From Phycisphaerales bacterium (GTDB lineage: Bacteria; Planctomycetota; Phycisphaerae; Phycisphaerales; SM1A02), in NCBI GenBank assembly GCA_028823105.1, contig JAPKCC010000011.1, positions 1 to 47,335 of the forward strand: a DNA stretch of 47,335 nt. Direction: 5' to 3'. Positions 36,701 to 45,029 of this stretch are shown one piece after another. A program made the translations under genes and the position numbers. Position 1 is the stretch's first letter. Each line of letters opens with the position of its first letter. The notes beneath the pieces are model-generated. The model saw only the letters and a list, made by a program, of their open reading frames with translations, was not told the origin of the DNA and searched no databases.

Positions 36701-36902
36701 GCTGTTCGAGCGGCGTGGTGATCACCCGCGCCACGACTTCAGCACTGGAGCCGGGGTAGCCCGCGATGACCTGCACGGTGGGCGGCACGATCGGCGGGAA
36801 CAACGAGACCGGGAGGGTGAAGATCGAGACCACGCCGACGACGACCATGAGGATCGCGATCGCGCTGGCGAAGATCGGGCGGGAAATGAAGAAACGAGTC
36901 AC
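33741..36902 (-). CDS. RND efflux pump inner-membrane transporter (HAE1/AcrB type)
   Basis: Proton-driven drug/hydrophobe exporter of 1053 residues, the usual AcrB length. It begins RFFISRPIFASAIAILMVV, the canonical start. TM4 holds GLVVDDAIVVVENVER (about 402-417), with the paired Asp of the proton relay. TM repeats, porter loops and the C-terminal helix block (GLAAKNAILIVEFA) are all present. The start is GTG 36902 with GGAG upstream. It is the last gene of the operon tolC-like, membrane-fusion, pump. A cytoplasmic tail (GDDLPPDAKSAKDPL) closes it. The substrate range is unknown. Confidence 0.95.
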   Translation of the reverse strand: MTRFFISRPIFASAIAILMVVVGVVSIFTLPVSLFPPIVPPTVQVIAGYPGSSAEVVARVITTPLEQQINGVEGMIYIASNSTSNGASSITVTFEVGYDVDIAAVDIQNKVQTAIGQLPDVTQRSGVAINKAESDITCLLTLYDTTGGYDSSFLGNWAQINMVDALNRLPGAGQVTNFGLLEYSIRIWLDPDKMASIGITPNDVVNAVKSQNIDVAAGQVGAPPIPESMAFTYQLTTQGQLKEAEDFNDIVIAVRDGAVIQVKDIGRVELGAESYATSTTYQNQPTALLGIFQRSGANAIQLSNQIQGLIDEMEKKGRFPDGVKALITYDSTDFVKDSMSELVVTLLEAIGLVVIVVFVFLQSWRTTIIPIIAIPVSLVATFAVLAAFGFSINTLTLLGLVLAVGLVVDDAIVVVENVERQLEKGLGRREAAIAAMKEVTPPIVATTAVLLAVFVPTAFMPGIAGQLYNQFALTIAFSVGLSAFNSLSLSPALSGVLLRHTPREDRIKPFRIFNDSFDSISSGFSRFVGMLGRKLWWAVLIAFALLIMLTFNRFKETPGGFVPAEDQGWFFVFVALPSGSSLERTEEACAEAATILSNTPGVQYVNTVAGYNFLDTYSDSAAGVVFAILDPFADRTASSEGAFEIIKASRMNLAVIEGATCIPINPPAIPGLGSTGGFQFEILDQLDKGSDALLAATLEFIEKAESMPEIGKLLCDFKTDVPQVNLDIDRVEATRLGLSMGDVFQTLQVHLGGYYVNNWNQFNQVYQVNLQAEGADRMTFDDILQLRVANKQGDQIPLSQFVKLEQQAGPMNIPHYNLFESAQVIGGPAKGKSGGEAVIAMTKVAEEVLAPKGWGYQWTGTVYQQMKVGSIAPMIFGLSLITIFLVLAALYESWAMPFVILLSVPLAVLGALIALDIRGLPLDVYGQIGLLMLVGLAAKNAILIVEFAKTLREDGWGIVEAAMEAVRLRLRPILMTAFAFILGVVPLVIATGPGANARHSIGTTVFGGMIASTFLSLLIVPVIYIMVEFTRERIFGVRGDDLPPDAKSAKDPL

Positions 36903-36936
36903 GCGTCACTCCGGGGCTGGACGAGCGGATACAGAG

Positions 36937-38208
36937 TCATTTGGAGCTACCCTCATGGCCGGTCGCGGCCGTCGGCTCCGTACCGTGTTTGGCGACGTGG
37001 GACTGACCGGGGTGTTTTCCGCCCTCGGTCTTCTTCGCCTTTGCTGCCTTCTGGTCGGCCACTTCCTTCCGCCAAGCATCGAGCGACAACGTCTTGGAAC
37101 GGACCGCGACGTCGGCCTTCATCCCATAGGGATTCCCCTCGACCACGACCGGGATCCCGGGTTCGAGACCGGTGATCACTCGAAGTTCCTTCCACTGGGG
37201 ACCAAGGACGACGTTGGCCCGGACGAGCGTGTCATCCTTGACCGTCCAGACGTAGGCCTGCTGGGGTTCGTTCTGGATCGCCTCGACGGGAACCACGATC
37301 TGGTTCTTCATGGCCCCGAGATCAACTTCGATCTCTGCGAATAATCCGGGGACGAGCTTGAGATCGGTATTCGGGAAGGATGCCCTTGCGATGAAGGTCG
37401 AACTGTCGACCACCGCCTCATTGTCGACGAGGTCGACGTCGCCTTCGAAGGTCATGGTCGTGTTAACCCCGCTCACCGTGACCGTGACGCCGACCTTGGT
37501 CGACGGCCAGACCGCGAGAAAGTCAGGAAGTTCGGTACCCGCCGGCTGAAAGACCACCCGCATGGGATCGAGATCGACCAGCACTGCGAGATTCTCGTTG
37601 ATACCGGGTCCGACGAGGTTGCCGACGTCGACGAGGCGACGACCGATCCGACCCGCGAACGGCGCCGTCACTTCGGTATACCCCAGGTTGATTCGGGCGC
37701 TAATGAGGTTGGCCTCTGCGACCTGCACCTGAGCCGCCGTCGACTGGCGATTTGATCGGTATTGATCGAAGTTTTGCGCGGAAATCGCGCCCGACGCCAC
37801 CAACGGCTCGTTCCGCGCGTATTCGCTTCGAGCGTAATCGAACGCGGCCTCCGCCGAACGCAACTGGCCCTGAGCTTCTAGGACGTTGGCTTCGTAAGGA
37901 GGTTGCTCGATGACGAAGAGCGTCTGGCCCGCCGTGACCGACGTCCCTTCGTCGAAGAGTCGCTGCTCAAGAAAACCTTCGACCCGAGCCTCCAGCGTGA
38001 CCTGCTGAACCGCCTCGGTATTACCCGGATATCGCCGAAGATCGGGGACGTCCATTTTCTCGGAGTTGACCGAGGTCACCTTCATCGCCGGGGGTTTCGG
38101 AGCGGCCTGAGCCGTTCGACGACCACAACCATTCATCAACACCGCCGCGGAGATACCGGCAACCGCCGCGAATCCAAGAGCCTTCTGGTCGAGCATCATC
38201 ATCTTCAT
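36937..38208 (-). CDS. RND efflux periplasmic adaptor (AcrA/HlyD family)
   Basis: Membrane-fusion protein of 423 residues that bridges the RND pump and the outer-membrane factor. A short N-terminal hydrophobic segment ends NGC-GRR and may be a lipobox (Cys28), though the residues before Cys are atypical. The lipoyl/barrel-sandwich halves (VTLEARVEGFLEQRLFDEGT and VTAPFAGRIGRRLVDVG) flank a coiled-coil hairpin (ANVLEAQGQLRSAEAAFDYA). ATG 38208 overlaps the outer-membrane gene stop (ATGA) with GGAGG upstream, which fixes the start. The C-terminal tail is Lys/Ala/His-rich and unusual. Confidence 0.93.
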   Translation of the reverse strand: MKMMMLDQKALGFAAVAGISAAVLMNGCGRRTAQAAPKPPAMKVTSVNSEKMDVPDLRRYPGNTEAVQQVTLEARVEGFLEQRLFDEGTSVTAGQTLFVIEQPPYEANVLEAQGQLRSAEAAFDYARSEYARNEPLVASGAISAQNFDQYRSNRQSTAAQVQVAEANLISARINLGYTEVTAPFAGRIGRRLVDVGNLVGPGINENLAVLVDLDPMRVVFQPAGTELPDFLAVWPSTKVGVTVTVSGVNTTMTFEGDVDLVDNEAVVDSSTFIARASFPNTDLKLVPGLFAEIEVDLGAMKNQIVVPVEAIQNEPQQAYVWTVKDDTLVRANVVLGPQWKELRVITGLEPGIPVVVEGNPYGMKADVAVRSKTLSLDAWRKEVADQKAAKAKKTEGGKHPGQSHVAKHGTEPTAATGHEGSSK

Positions 38209-39737
38209 CCTGCATCCTCCGCTGTTCCGGCTGCCGCCGTGACGTCCAGCGTATTTTCCTCGATGTTCCAAGATCCCCCCAAGGCCTTGTAGAGGCCGAC
38301 TGCATTGGAAGCGACCTGTCCGTTCACAATCGCAAGTTGCTGCTGCACCGCGAGCAGCTCTCGTTCTAAGTTCAAGAGTGATTCAAGATCTGAGACACCA
38401 CGAGCAAGTCGGTCCGTGGCCAAGGTGGCCGCTCGGTCGTAGGTCGTGGCGGCATCGGCCAGCCTCGACTGCTCTCGAAGGCTCGAGCCGTACGCGACGA
38501 GTGCCGTCTCCACGTCCGCGATCGCGTTGAGCACCGTGGCTTCGTAGGACAGCAACGCCTGATAGGCCAGCTCATTCCGCACGTCGATCATCGAACGAAG
38601 TCGGCCCGCCGAGAAGATTGGCCAGTTGATCTGAACGCCAAACATTCCGCCCAGGTTATCCGGCGAGATCAACCGGTTGAATTGCGTGCTGCTGTATCCG
38701 CCCTGACCGGTCAGTCTCAAGGATGGATACAAGGCAGCCTCGGCGACTCCAATGTTCGCGGCGGCGGCTCCCAGTTTTCGTTCCGCGGCTCGAATGTCCG
38801 GCCGACGCCGGATCACGTCCGCAGGAATGCCGACCGCGATCGTGGTTGGCGGGAGCGGAACACCGAATTCCTCCGCGGTTGCGGCGAAGCGGATCTGCAA
38901 CGGCCCGGGGGGTTCGGCGAGCAGAACCGAGAGCCGATTGATCGCCGCCGCCAATTCGTACTGCAAGGCGGGGAGCTTTGCTTCCGCGACCTGCAACTGG
39001 GCTTCGGCTTGGAGCACCGAAAAGTCGGTCACCACACCCTGTCGGTACTGCTTCTTCGCCAGCGAAAGTGTCTCGGACTGCGCTTTAATGATGCCCTTGA
39101 GCGACTTGATCTGTCCCTGGAGCGATCTTCCTTCGACGTAACTTCGAGCAACCTCCGCCCGAATCGTGATGAGCATGTCGCGGGAGTCTTCGATCTCCGC
39201 GAGCACATCGAATTCTGCCGCCTGCATCGACCGGCGGACCTTCCCCCACAGATCGATCTCCCATCCGAGATCGAGATCGGCGCTGTAGAAGTTCGTCTTC
39301 TCGGCCCCGAAAGACTGGCTGCTGAGCTGGCTCCCCCCCGTGAATTCTGCATCTCCTCCGAGGGAAAGCTGCGGGTAGAGGTCGGCGGCAGCGATGCCAT
39401 AGAGCGATCTCGCCTCCCGAATGCGGCTCGCGGCGGTCCGAAGGTCGAGATTCTTCCGTTCCGCGACCGCGATCAGCTCAACCAACATCGGATCGTTGAA
39501 TCGCTTCCACCATGCCCCGGGGTCGACGCGTTCGCGAGAGACGCCTTCCACCAGTTCCTCGTGCCAGGAATCCGGACTCACCGTCGTCGGAGGCGTCGGA
39601 TCGGGCCCGACCATGCAGCCGACGGAACCGAGCGCCACACACGTCAGCACGCACGGCAGAACTCGGCGTCGGAACAAGCCGCGGGTGGCTTGATACCCCT
39701 GACTCCCCGATTCAACACTTCGGACTGGGACCTTCAT
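38205..39737 (-). CDS. Outer-membrane efflux lipoprotein (NodT/TolC family)
   Basis: Outer-membrane channel of 510 residues for the tripartite pump. The lipobox LGSVGC puts the lipidated Cys at 41. MVGPDPTPP follows, a typical NodT-family start. Two OEP repeats are visible, each with long helices (LDLRTAASRIREARSLYG; RRPDIRAAERKLGAAAANIGVAEAALYPSL). The chosen start is ATG 39737; no good ribosome site precedes it, and a GTG at 39746 is an alternative. It is the first gene of the efflux operon. It diverges from the cytochrome gene across a 136-bp gap. Confidence 0.93.
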   Translation of the reverse strand: MKVPVRSVESGSQGYQATRGLFRRRVLPCVLTCVALGSVGCMVGPDPTPPTTVSPDSWHEELVEGVSRERVDPGAWWKRFNDPMLVELIAVAERKNLDLRTAASRIREARSLYGIAAADLYPQLSLGGDAEFTGGSQLSSQSFGAEKTNFYSADLDLGWEIDLWGKVRRSMQAAEFDVLAEIEDSRDMLITIRAEVARSYVEGRSLQGQIKSLKGIIKAQSETLSLAKKQYRQGVVTDFSVLQAEAQLQVAEAKLPALQYELAAAINRLSVLLAEPPGPLQIRFAATAEEFGVPLPPTTIAVGIPADVIRRRPDIRAAERKLGAAAANIGVAEAALYPSLRLTGQGGYSSTQFNRLISPDNLGGMFGVQINWPIFSAGRLRSMIDVRNELAYQALLSYEATVLNAIADVETALVAYGSSLREQSRLADAATTYDRAATLATDRLARGVSDLESLLNLERELLAVQQQLAIVNGQVASNAVGLYKALGGSWNIEENTLDVTAAAGTAEDAG

Positions 39738-39835
39738 GAAGAGCACGGTACTCGGGAGATCCTCGGCTTGGAGCCACCAGCCACGAAAACCCAAGAATGA
39801 TCCCGATTCCCCACAGAGCTCGGCGGCATTCCATC

Positions 39836-39851
39836 GGTACCATTATGTACC
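39836..39851. promoter_or_regulatory. Small palindrome in the divergent promoter gap
   Basis: GGTAC-CATTAT-GTACC is a 5-bp inverted repeat with a 6-nt centre. The minus-strand centre reads ATAATG, and CATAAT there matches a -10 box at 5 of 6 positions, about 100 nt upstream of the efflux start. It also lies 22 nt before the cytochrome start. No convincing -35 was found, so it is a weak operator or promoter candidate. Confidence 0.25.
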
Positions 39852-39873
39852 CCGCACCCTCCCGGAGTGACTC

Positions 39874-42708
39874 TTGAAAATCCGAAGAATGCATCCGTTG
39901 AGTCTTGGTAACAAGTCGATCTCGAATCGCCACAAGCTGCTTACCGGCGGTATCGCCCTCCTCTTGGCGGGATGCGGCGAGCCGACCACCGGCCCGACGC
40001 CCAGTTCCACGGCGGCGTCCTGGAGATCGGTCGCCGGCGAGATATTGGCCGCCGACTCATCCTGCACGGCCTGCCATGCCGCTGGACCCAATACCGTCCG
40101 TCGACTGGGCGTCAGCCGGGCGCCTCAGATCCTCGGCGAGACGGGCATCGGATCAAGACTCTCGCCAAACGCGATCCGGCAACGGATCGGCGCCCATGGC
40201 GGTGAGCTCGGCCTCCGGATGCCCGATCTTCTCCACGGACTCGAGGCGGCGGAGAAGAACGCTGCAGTGGAGGACTTGGTCAACTTTCTCATCAGCCAGG
40301 GCGGACCGATCGACCCTTTAAACGCGGCAATGGAGGTTTCATCCGTTCAGATCTCCCAAGGCTCCACGATCTGGCAATCCGTTGGTTGCACCGCCTGTCA
40401 CGGCGTCGACCCGGCGACCGCGATCGGTCTCGAAGATCTGACAACGTCTTGGACCCACGGAAGCCTGGCGTCCTATCTGGCTGATCCGCTGGTGGCTCAT
40501 CCCGGCGGACGCATGCCGTCGCTCAACCTGACTGATGACGAAGCCTCTTCGCTCGCCGCCTATCTGCTGGCCGGTGACGGGGTTCTGGAAACGATCGCTT
40601 CGCGGCCAGGATTGCAACTCCACTACTTCGACGGTGATTTCGATGGGGTGGGACCGATCGACAAGGTCGGCGGCTCGGTCGATCCAATCCGAATCCCCGT
40701 CCCCGGTGTTGGACCCCACGCCGGCAAGGACTCCTTCGGACTTCGTCTCTCCGGCGAGATCGAGATCCCCGCCACCGGCGTCTGGAACTTCTATCTCACC
40801 TCGGATGACGGCTCTGGACTCAAGATCGACGGCACGATGATCGTCGACAACGGTGGCATTCACGGCACCATCATGCAGCGAGGTTCGGCCACCCTCGATG
40901 CCGGACGACACAAGATCGACATCGGCTTCTTCGAAGCCTCGGGCGGTGAGGAACTCTCGCTTTCATGGAGCGGCCCCGGCATCGCGCGGCAACCGATTCC
41001 CGCCGATGCCTTCTTCAGCGACGCCACCGTCCTCGCCCCCGACTGGGATCTCTTCGAGCTCGACGAGGAATCGGCCCAGCGGGGCATGCTTCGATTCGCG
41101 AAGACCGGATGCGGCACCTGTCACGTGCCGGAGATGCCGAAACTCGGCGAACTCGCGAACATCCCGCCGTTGTCTTCGCTGATCGCCGGACGAGGCTGCC
41201 TCGCAGAAGAGGTCCCAGCAGCAGCCCCGGAATACCGATTCACGGCGGCGGAGCGTGATCTGCTCGACGAACTGATCGAGAACGTCGCCGCCCTCGATGA
41301 GCCGCTCCCCTCGGATCTCGCCGTCGCGCACACCATGACGCGATTGAACTGCATCGCCTGCCATTCCCGCCCCGACGTCGGCGGTCCGACCGCCGAAGCC
41401 CGCACCCGTTTTGCCTCCAACGACGATGCCGAACTCGGCGACGAGGGACGCATCCCACCCGCCCTCGACGGTGTTGGCAACAAACTACGACTCAACGCAC
41501 TGCGGAACACCTTGACCAACGGAGAGAAAGTTCGCCCGTACATGAAGGCTCGAATGCCGGTCTTTGGTTCCGAACAGACCGATGACCTCGTGATTCACTT
41601 GGTCGCCGCCGACGCCATCGGCTCCGATGGCCGTGAGCCGATCTTCGATGACACCCGGGTCGCCGCCGGCCACGCCCTCACTGGAGTCGACGGCGTCTCG
41701 TGCGTGCAATGCCACACCGTCGCCGGCCATCCCTCGCTGGGCGTACCGGCGGTGGATCTCGCCTCGATGCACGCCCGAATTCGTCCCGGCTGGTTCCGAA
41801 AGCACCTCCTCGATCCACAGAAATCCAATCCCGGCACCCGCATGACGGCATTCTGGGGGAACGGAGGTTCCGAGCGAATCTTCCCCGAGTACCTCGGCGG
41901 CGACCCGACGAAGCAAGTAGACGCCATCCGCGCCTACCTCTCACTCGGCGAATCAATGCCGCTGCCTCGCGGCGTGGTTCCAGATGCGGGCGAGTACGCG
42001 CTGATCCCCATCGACGAGCCGATCCTGTTCGGGACGTTCATGCGGGACGTCAGTCCAAGGACCATCGCGGTCGGTCTGCCCGAGAACGTGCATTACGCCT
42101 GGGACGCCGAACACGCACGCCTCGCCAAGGCATGGCGAGGCGGTTTCATGGACGCGGAGGGCACGTGGCGAGGTCGGGCCGGCCAGCTGGAACATCCAGA
42201 GGGCCGATCGACACTGCAGATGCCCGCCGGTCCCGCAATCGCCGTACTGTCCACCCGCGACGAGACCTGGCCCGAACCCTTCGCCCGCGATGCCGCCGGC
42301 ATCCGCAACGGAGCCTGGAGATTCGCAGGAACCACTCGAAACCGAAACCGCCGCCCCGCCTTCAACAGCGAACTCGATGGCGTCCGGATCACCGAAACGC
42401 CGATCCCTCGTCTCGCCCAAGGTGGCACCCGACTCGTTCGGCGTTTCACCGTTGGAAGTGACAAAGGACGAGGCGACCTCTACATGCGAGCTGCCGTGGC
42501 CGCGTCGATCGTCCCCGCCGGTGGCGAGGGGCGAGAACGCGTCTGGGCCATCAACGACGAACGAATGGTCCGCATCACCGGCGCGGAGTCATTCCTTCGG
42601 GAGATGCCTGGCGGCGGCATGGAGCTGCTCGTCAAGGTGCCATTGAGCATGGTCGGGCGGGAGGATGTCGCCTTCGAAGGCGCCTTCGACGTGGAATTGT
42701 CCTGGTGA
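39874..42708 (+). CDS. Five-haem-motif cytochrome c lipoprotein with PA14 domain
   Basis: Secreted redox protein of 944 residues. The lipobox LLLAGC puts the lipid Cys at 34. Five CxxCH haem motifs start at Cys64 (CTACH), 172 (CTACH), 413 (CGTCH), 493 (CIACH) and 610 (CVQCH). Between the second and third lies a PA14-type domain (about 250-385: LHYFDGDFDGVGP, WNFYLTSDDGSGLKIDG, RHKIDIGFFEASGGEELSLS), a likely carbohydrate-binding module. The C-terminal third (about 690-944) is beta-rich and resembles ethylbenzene-dehydrogenase-like haem-binding folds only loosely. TTG 39874 is chosen for GGAG 6 nt upstream; ATG 39889 is an alternative. It probably passes electrons from the dehydrogenase-like protein encoded next. 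Confidence 0.85.
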   Translation: MKIRRMHPLSLGNKSISNRHKLLTGGIALLLAGCGEPTTGPTPSSTAASWRSVAGEILAADSSCTACHAAGPNTVRRLGVSRAPQILGETGIGSRLSPNAIRQRIGAHGGELGLRMPDLLHGLEAAEKNAAVEDLVNFLISQGGPIDPLNAAMEVSSVQISQGSTIWQSVGCTACHGVDPATAIGLEDLTTSWTHGSLASYLADPLVAHPGGRMPSLNLTDDEASSLAAYLLAGDGVLETIASRPGLQLHYFDGDFDGVGPIDKVGGSVDPIRIPVPGVGPHAGKDSFGLRLSGEIEIPATGVWNFYLTSDDGSGLKIDGTMIVDNGGIHGTIMQRGSATLDAGRHKIDIGFFEASGGEELSLSWSGPGIARQPIPADAFFSDATVLAPDWDLFELDEESAQRGMLRFAKTGCGTCHVPEMPKLGELANIPPLSSLIAGRGCLAEEVPAAAPEYRFTAAERDLLDELIENVAALDEPLPSDLAVAHTMTRLNCIACHSRPDVGGPTAEARTRFASNDDAELGDEGRIPPALDGVGNKLRLNALRNTLTNGEKVRPYMKARMPVFGSEQTDDLVIHLVAADAIGSDGREPIFDDTRVAAGHALTGVDGVSCVQCHTVAGHPSLGVPAVDLASMHARIRPGWFRKHLLDPQKSNPGTRMTAFWGNGGSERIFPEYLGGDPTKQVDAIRAYLSLGESMPLPRGVVPDAGEYALIPIDEPILFGTFMRDVSPRTIAVGLPENVHYAWDAEHARLAKAWRGGFMDAEGTWRGRAGQLEHPEGRSTLQMPAGPAIAVLSTRDETWPEPFARDAAGIRNGAWRFAGTTRNRNRRPAFNSELDGVRITETPIPRLAQGGTRLVRRFTVGSDKGRGDLYMRAAVAASIVPAGGEGRERVWAINDERMVRITGAESFLREMPGGGMELLVKVPLSMVGREDVAFEGAFDVELSW

Positions 42709-42736
42709 CACAACTCGATTCCCTGCCCACGAACCC

Positions 42737-42770
42737 ATGAACCCATCGAACACATGAACCCATCGAACAC
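42737..42770 (+). repeat. 17-bp tandem direct repeat between the cytochrome and propeller genes
   Basis: Two perfect adjacent copies of atgaacccatcgaacac fill the middle of the 95-bp gap upstream of the next start. A third partial copy of gaaccc lies just before. It may be slippage, or paired regulator sites. Confidence 0.7.
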
Positions 42771-42803
42771 ACCGACCCGATCGATCCGAGCCTGGAGCCA
42801 ATC

Positions 42804-44426
42804 ATGAATCAGCCGAACCCGTGCCCGAGTCAATCCTCTCCATCGGCATGTCGACTTCGATCACTGGTGTGCGCTGCTTTGCTGACTTCCATCGCATCGG
42901 TCGCAGCCGCCGCTGATGAATCTGACTACTGGCGGTTCATCGACGTGCCGGAGCCCGACGGGGTGGCCCACGAAGTCGGCGGAATCCTTCCCCTGGGTGG
43001 CGGTCGGGTGATGACCTCCACCCGCCGAGGCGACGTCTGGATCATCGAGAACGCCTACGACCCCGCTCCTTCTGTCGCAGTGGTCGCCGGAAGCCCCGAA
43101 GACAAAGCCACCGAGAACGATCCCCACCGGGTGCGGTTCATCAAGTACACCGACGGCCTTCAAGAACCCCTCGGACTCGCGGTCCATCCGATCGATGATG
43201 CGAAACGCCGAGCCGCGATCGCCGCCGGTAAGTCTTGGAACGGTCCCGTGTACGTCGCACAACGAGGCGAGGTCTCGAGGATGGTGGATGAGGACGGCGA
43301 TTGGCGGGCGGACCGGATCGAGACCATCTGCGATGACTGGGCGATCAGCGGCAACTACCACGAGTACACCTTCGGCCCGGTCTTCGAAGCGGACGGCGAC
43401 CTCTGGCTGACGCTGAACCGCCCGTTCGGAAGCGAGCCATTCGGCAAGAAGGACTGGCGAGGCTGGGCGATGCGGATCGACGGCGACGGCGTGATGCACC
43501 CGGAAGCAGCCGGACTGCGATCGCCATGCGGCGTGGCGATGGGCCCCGACTCGAACATCTACTACACCGACAATCAAGGGGAATGGTGCGGGGCAAGCAA
43601 GATGTCCATCATCGAACGGGGCGACTTCCACGGACATCCCTGGGGAATCGCGAGCACCAAGCGGCCGGAATCACTCGTCGAGTTTCCCGGCGAGATCCCC
43701 GACGGCATCCCGATGCCTGAAGCCGCGAAGCGAATCCCCAACTTCAAGATGCCCGTCGTTTGGTTTCCTTACGACAAGTGCGGCAAGAGCCCGGGCGAGG
43801 TCCTCTGGGACACCGAAGGAACTCTCGGGCCGTTCTTCAAGGGTCAGGCGTTCATGGGTGACCAGCATCACGCCGCGGTCTATCGGATCTTTACCGAAGA
43901 GGTGAACGGCCATGTCCAGGGCGCCGTGTTCCCTTTCCGCAACGGATTCGAGTGCGGGATCATCCGAGTGAAAATCGGCGAAGACGGCTCGCTGATCGCG
44001 GGAATGACCAATCGCGGATGGGGTTCAAAGGGCAACCGACCCTACGGAATGCAACGACTGGAATGGACGGGTGAAACACCATTCGAAATTCGAACCATGG
44101 AGGCGACGCCCGAGGGCTTCCGGCTCACTTTTACTCGCCCCGCAGATCCTGCGACGGCGAGCGAACCGTCGAACTACTCGATGAAGAGTTACACCTATCT
44201 GCTGCACTCGCCCTACGGGAGTCCGGAGACCGACACGGCCCCGGTGACCGTCAAACTCGCGCAGGTTTCGGGTGACAACCTCACCGTGAATCTGATCTGC
44301 GAACCGCTTCGCGCCGGATACGTCCATGAGCTCCGGCTCGACGGCGTCCGAGATGAGGCGGGGGAACCGCTGCTTCATCCCGATGCGTACTACACGTTGA
44401 TCGAGATTCCAAAGGCCGACCAATGA
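42804..44426 (+). CDS. Secreted beta-propeller protein, sugar-dehydrogenase-like
   Basis: Secreted protein of 540 residues. The signal peptide ends SVAAAADE. The body looks like the planctomycete membrane-bound/PQQ-type dehydrogenase propellers (GSDH-like): RFIKYTDGLQEPLGLAV, GPVYVAQRGEVSRMVDEDGD, LRSPCGVAMGPDSNIYYTDN, NRGWGSKGNRPYGMQRLEW. The C-terminal about 100 residues form a separate beta domain (FRLTFTRPADP). No PQQ-binding set can be proven from sequence. It starts at ATG 42804, 95 bp after the cytochrome gene on the same strand. The pair suggests periplasmic oxidation of a sugar or alcohol with electrons going to the cytochrome. Confidence 0.75.
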   Translation: MNQPNPCPSQSSPSACRLRSLVCAALLTSIASVAAAADESDYWRFIDVPEPDGVAHEVGGILPLGGGRVMTSTRRGDVWIIENAYDPAPSVAVVAGSPEDKATENDPHRVRFIKYTDGLQEPLGLAVHPIDDAKRRAAIAAGKSWNGPVYVAQRGEVSRMVDEDGDWRADRIETICDDWAISGNYHEYTFGPVFEADGDLWLTLNRPFGSEPFGKKDWRGWAMRIDGDGVMHPEAAGLRSPCGVAMGPDSNIYYTDNQGEWCGASKMSIIERGDFHGHPWGIASTKRPESLVEFPGEIPDGIPMPEAAKRIPNFKMPVVWFPYDKCGKSPGEVLWDTEGTLGPFFKGQAFMGDQHHAAVYRIFTEEVNGHVQGAVFPFRNGFECGIIRVKIGEDGSLIAGMTNRGWGSKGNRPYGMQRLEWTGETPFEIRTMEATPEGFRLTFTRPADPATASEPSNYSMKSYTYLLHSPYGSPETDTAPVTVKLAQVSGDNLTVNLICEPLRAGYVHELRLDGVRDEAGEPLLHPDAYYTLIEIPKADQ

Positions 44427-44442
44427 ACCGCCGGGAGACGCG

Positions 44443-44922
44443 ATGCAGGATGACCTGAAGTTCATGCGGCGAGCGATCGATCTCGCTCGGCACAATGCCC
44501 TCGAAGTGAAAGCGGGCGGCCCTTTCGGATGCGTGATCGTCCGGGATGGCGAAATCATTGCGGAAGCCGCGAATCAGGTTCTGGCGGACCGGGATCCGAC
44601 CGCCCATGCGGAGATCGTCGCGATCCGCGCCGCTTCGAAGGCACTGAACTCCCACGTGCTCGAAGGCTGCACCGTCTACACCACCGGCGAGCCGTGTCCG
44701 ATGTGCTACGCCGCGTGCTGGTGGGCACGCGTCGCATCGATCCGATTCGCCTCGAATCACGACGACGCGCTGGAGTTCGGCGGGTTCGACGACCGGCACA
44801 TCACCGAGGCACTCGCGCTGCCGGGTGACGCTCGACCGTTGCCCTCGACCGAACTCTGCCGGGCCGACATGCTCGAGGTCTGGCGGGCGTATCACGCCAT
44901 GCCGGATCGCATCCACTATTAA
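44443..44922 (+). CDS. guaD: Guanine deaminase-like cytidine deaminase-fold enzyme
   Basis: Cytoplasmic zinc deaminase of 159 residues. The Zn site is His55-Ala-Glu57 (TAHAEIVAI) and Cys85/Cys88 (EPCPMC). The downstream stretch DDALEFGGFDDRHITEAL matches guanine deaminases of the Bacillus GuaD type (guanine to xanthine) better than tRNA adenosine deaminases or CMP deaminases. The start ATG 44443 has GGGAG 6 nt upstream and lies 16 bp after the propeller stop, so it is probably in the same operon, though its purine role seems unrelated. Confidence 0.85.
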   Translation: MQDDLKFMRRAIDLARHNALEVKAGGPFGCVIVRDGEIIAEAANQVLADRDPTAHAEIVAIRAASKALNSHVLEGCTVYTTGEPCPMCYAACWWARVASIRFASNHDDALEFGGFDDRHITEALALPGDARPLPSTELCRADMLEVWRAYHAMPDRIHY

Positions 44923-44930
44923 TGAGTCGA

Positions 44931-44952
44931 CGAGTGATCCGCGAGTGATCCG
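44931..44952 (+). repeat. 11-bp tandem repeat after guaD
   Basis: Two perfect copies of cgagtgatccg lie just after the guaD stop. They are followed by CGACC-GCCCGTT-GGTCG (44951-44967), a weak 5-bp hairpin without a T tract. The 107-bp convergent gap holds nothing else I recognise. Confidence 0.6.
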
Positions 44953-45029
44953 ACCGCCCGTTGGTCGTCTCCTCCGCGGCTCGACCGGGGCGCTCAAACG
45001 CAGACGCCGAAGATGACCGGCCCAACCCG

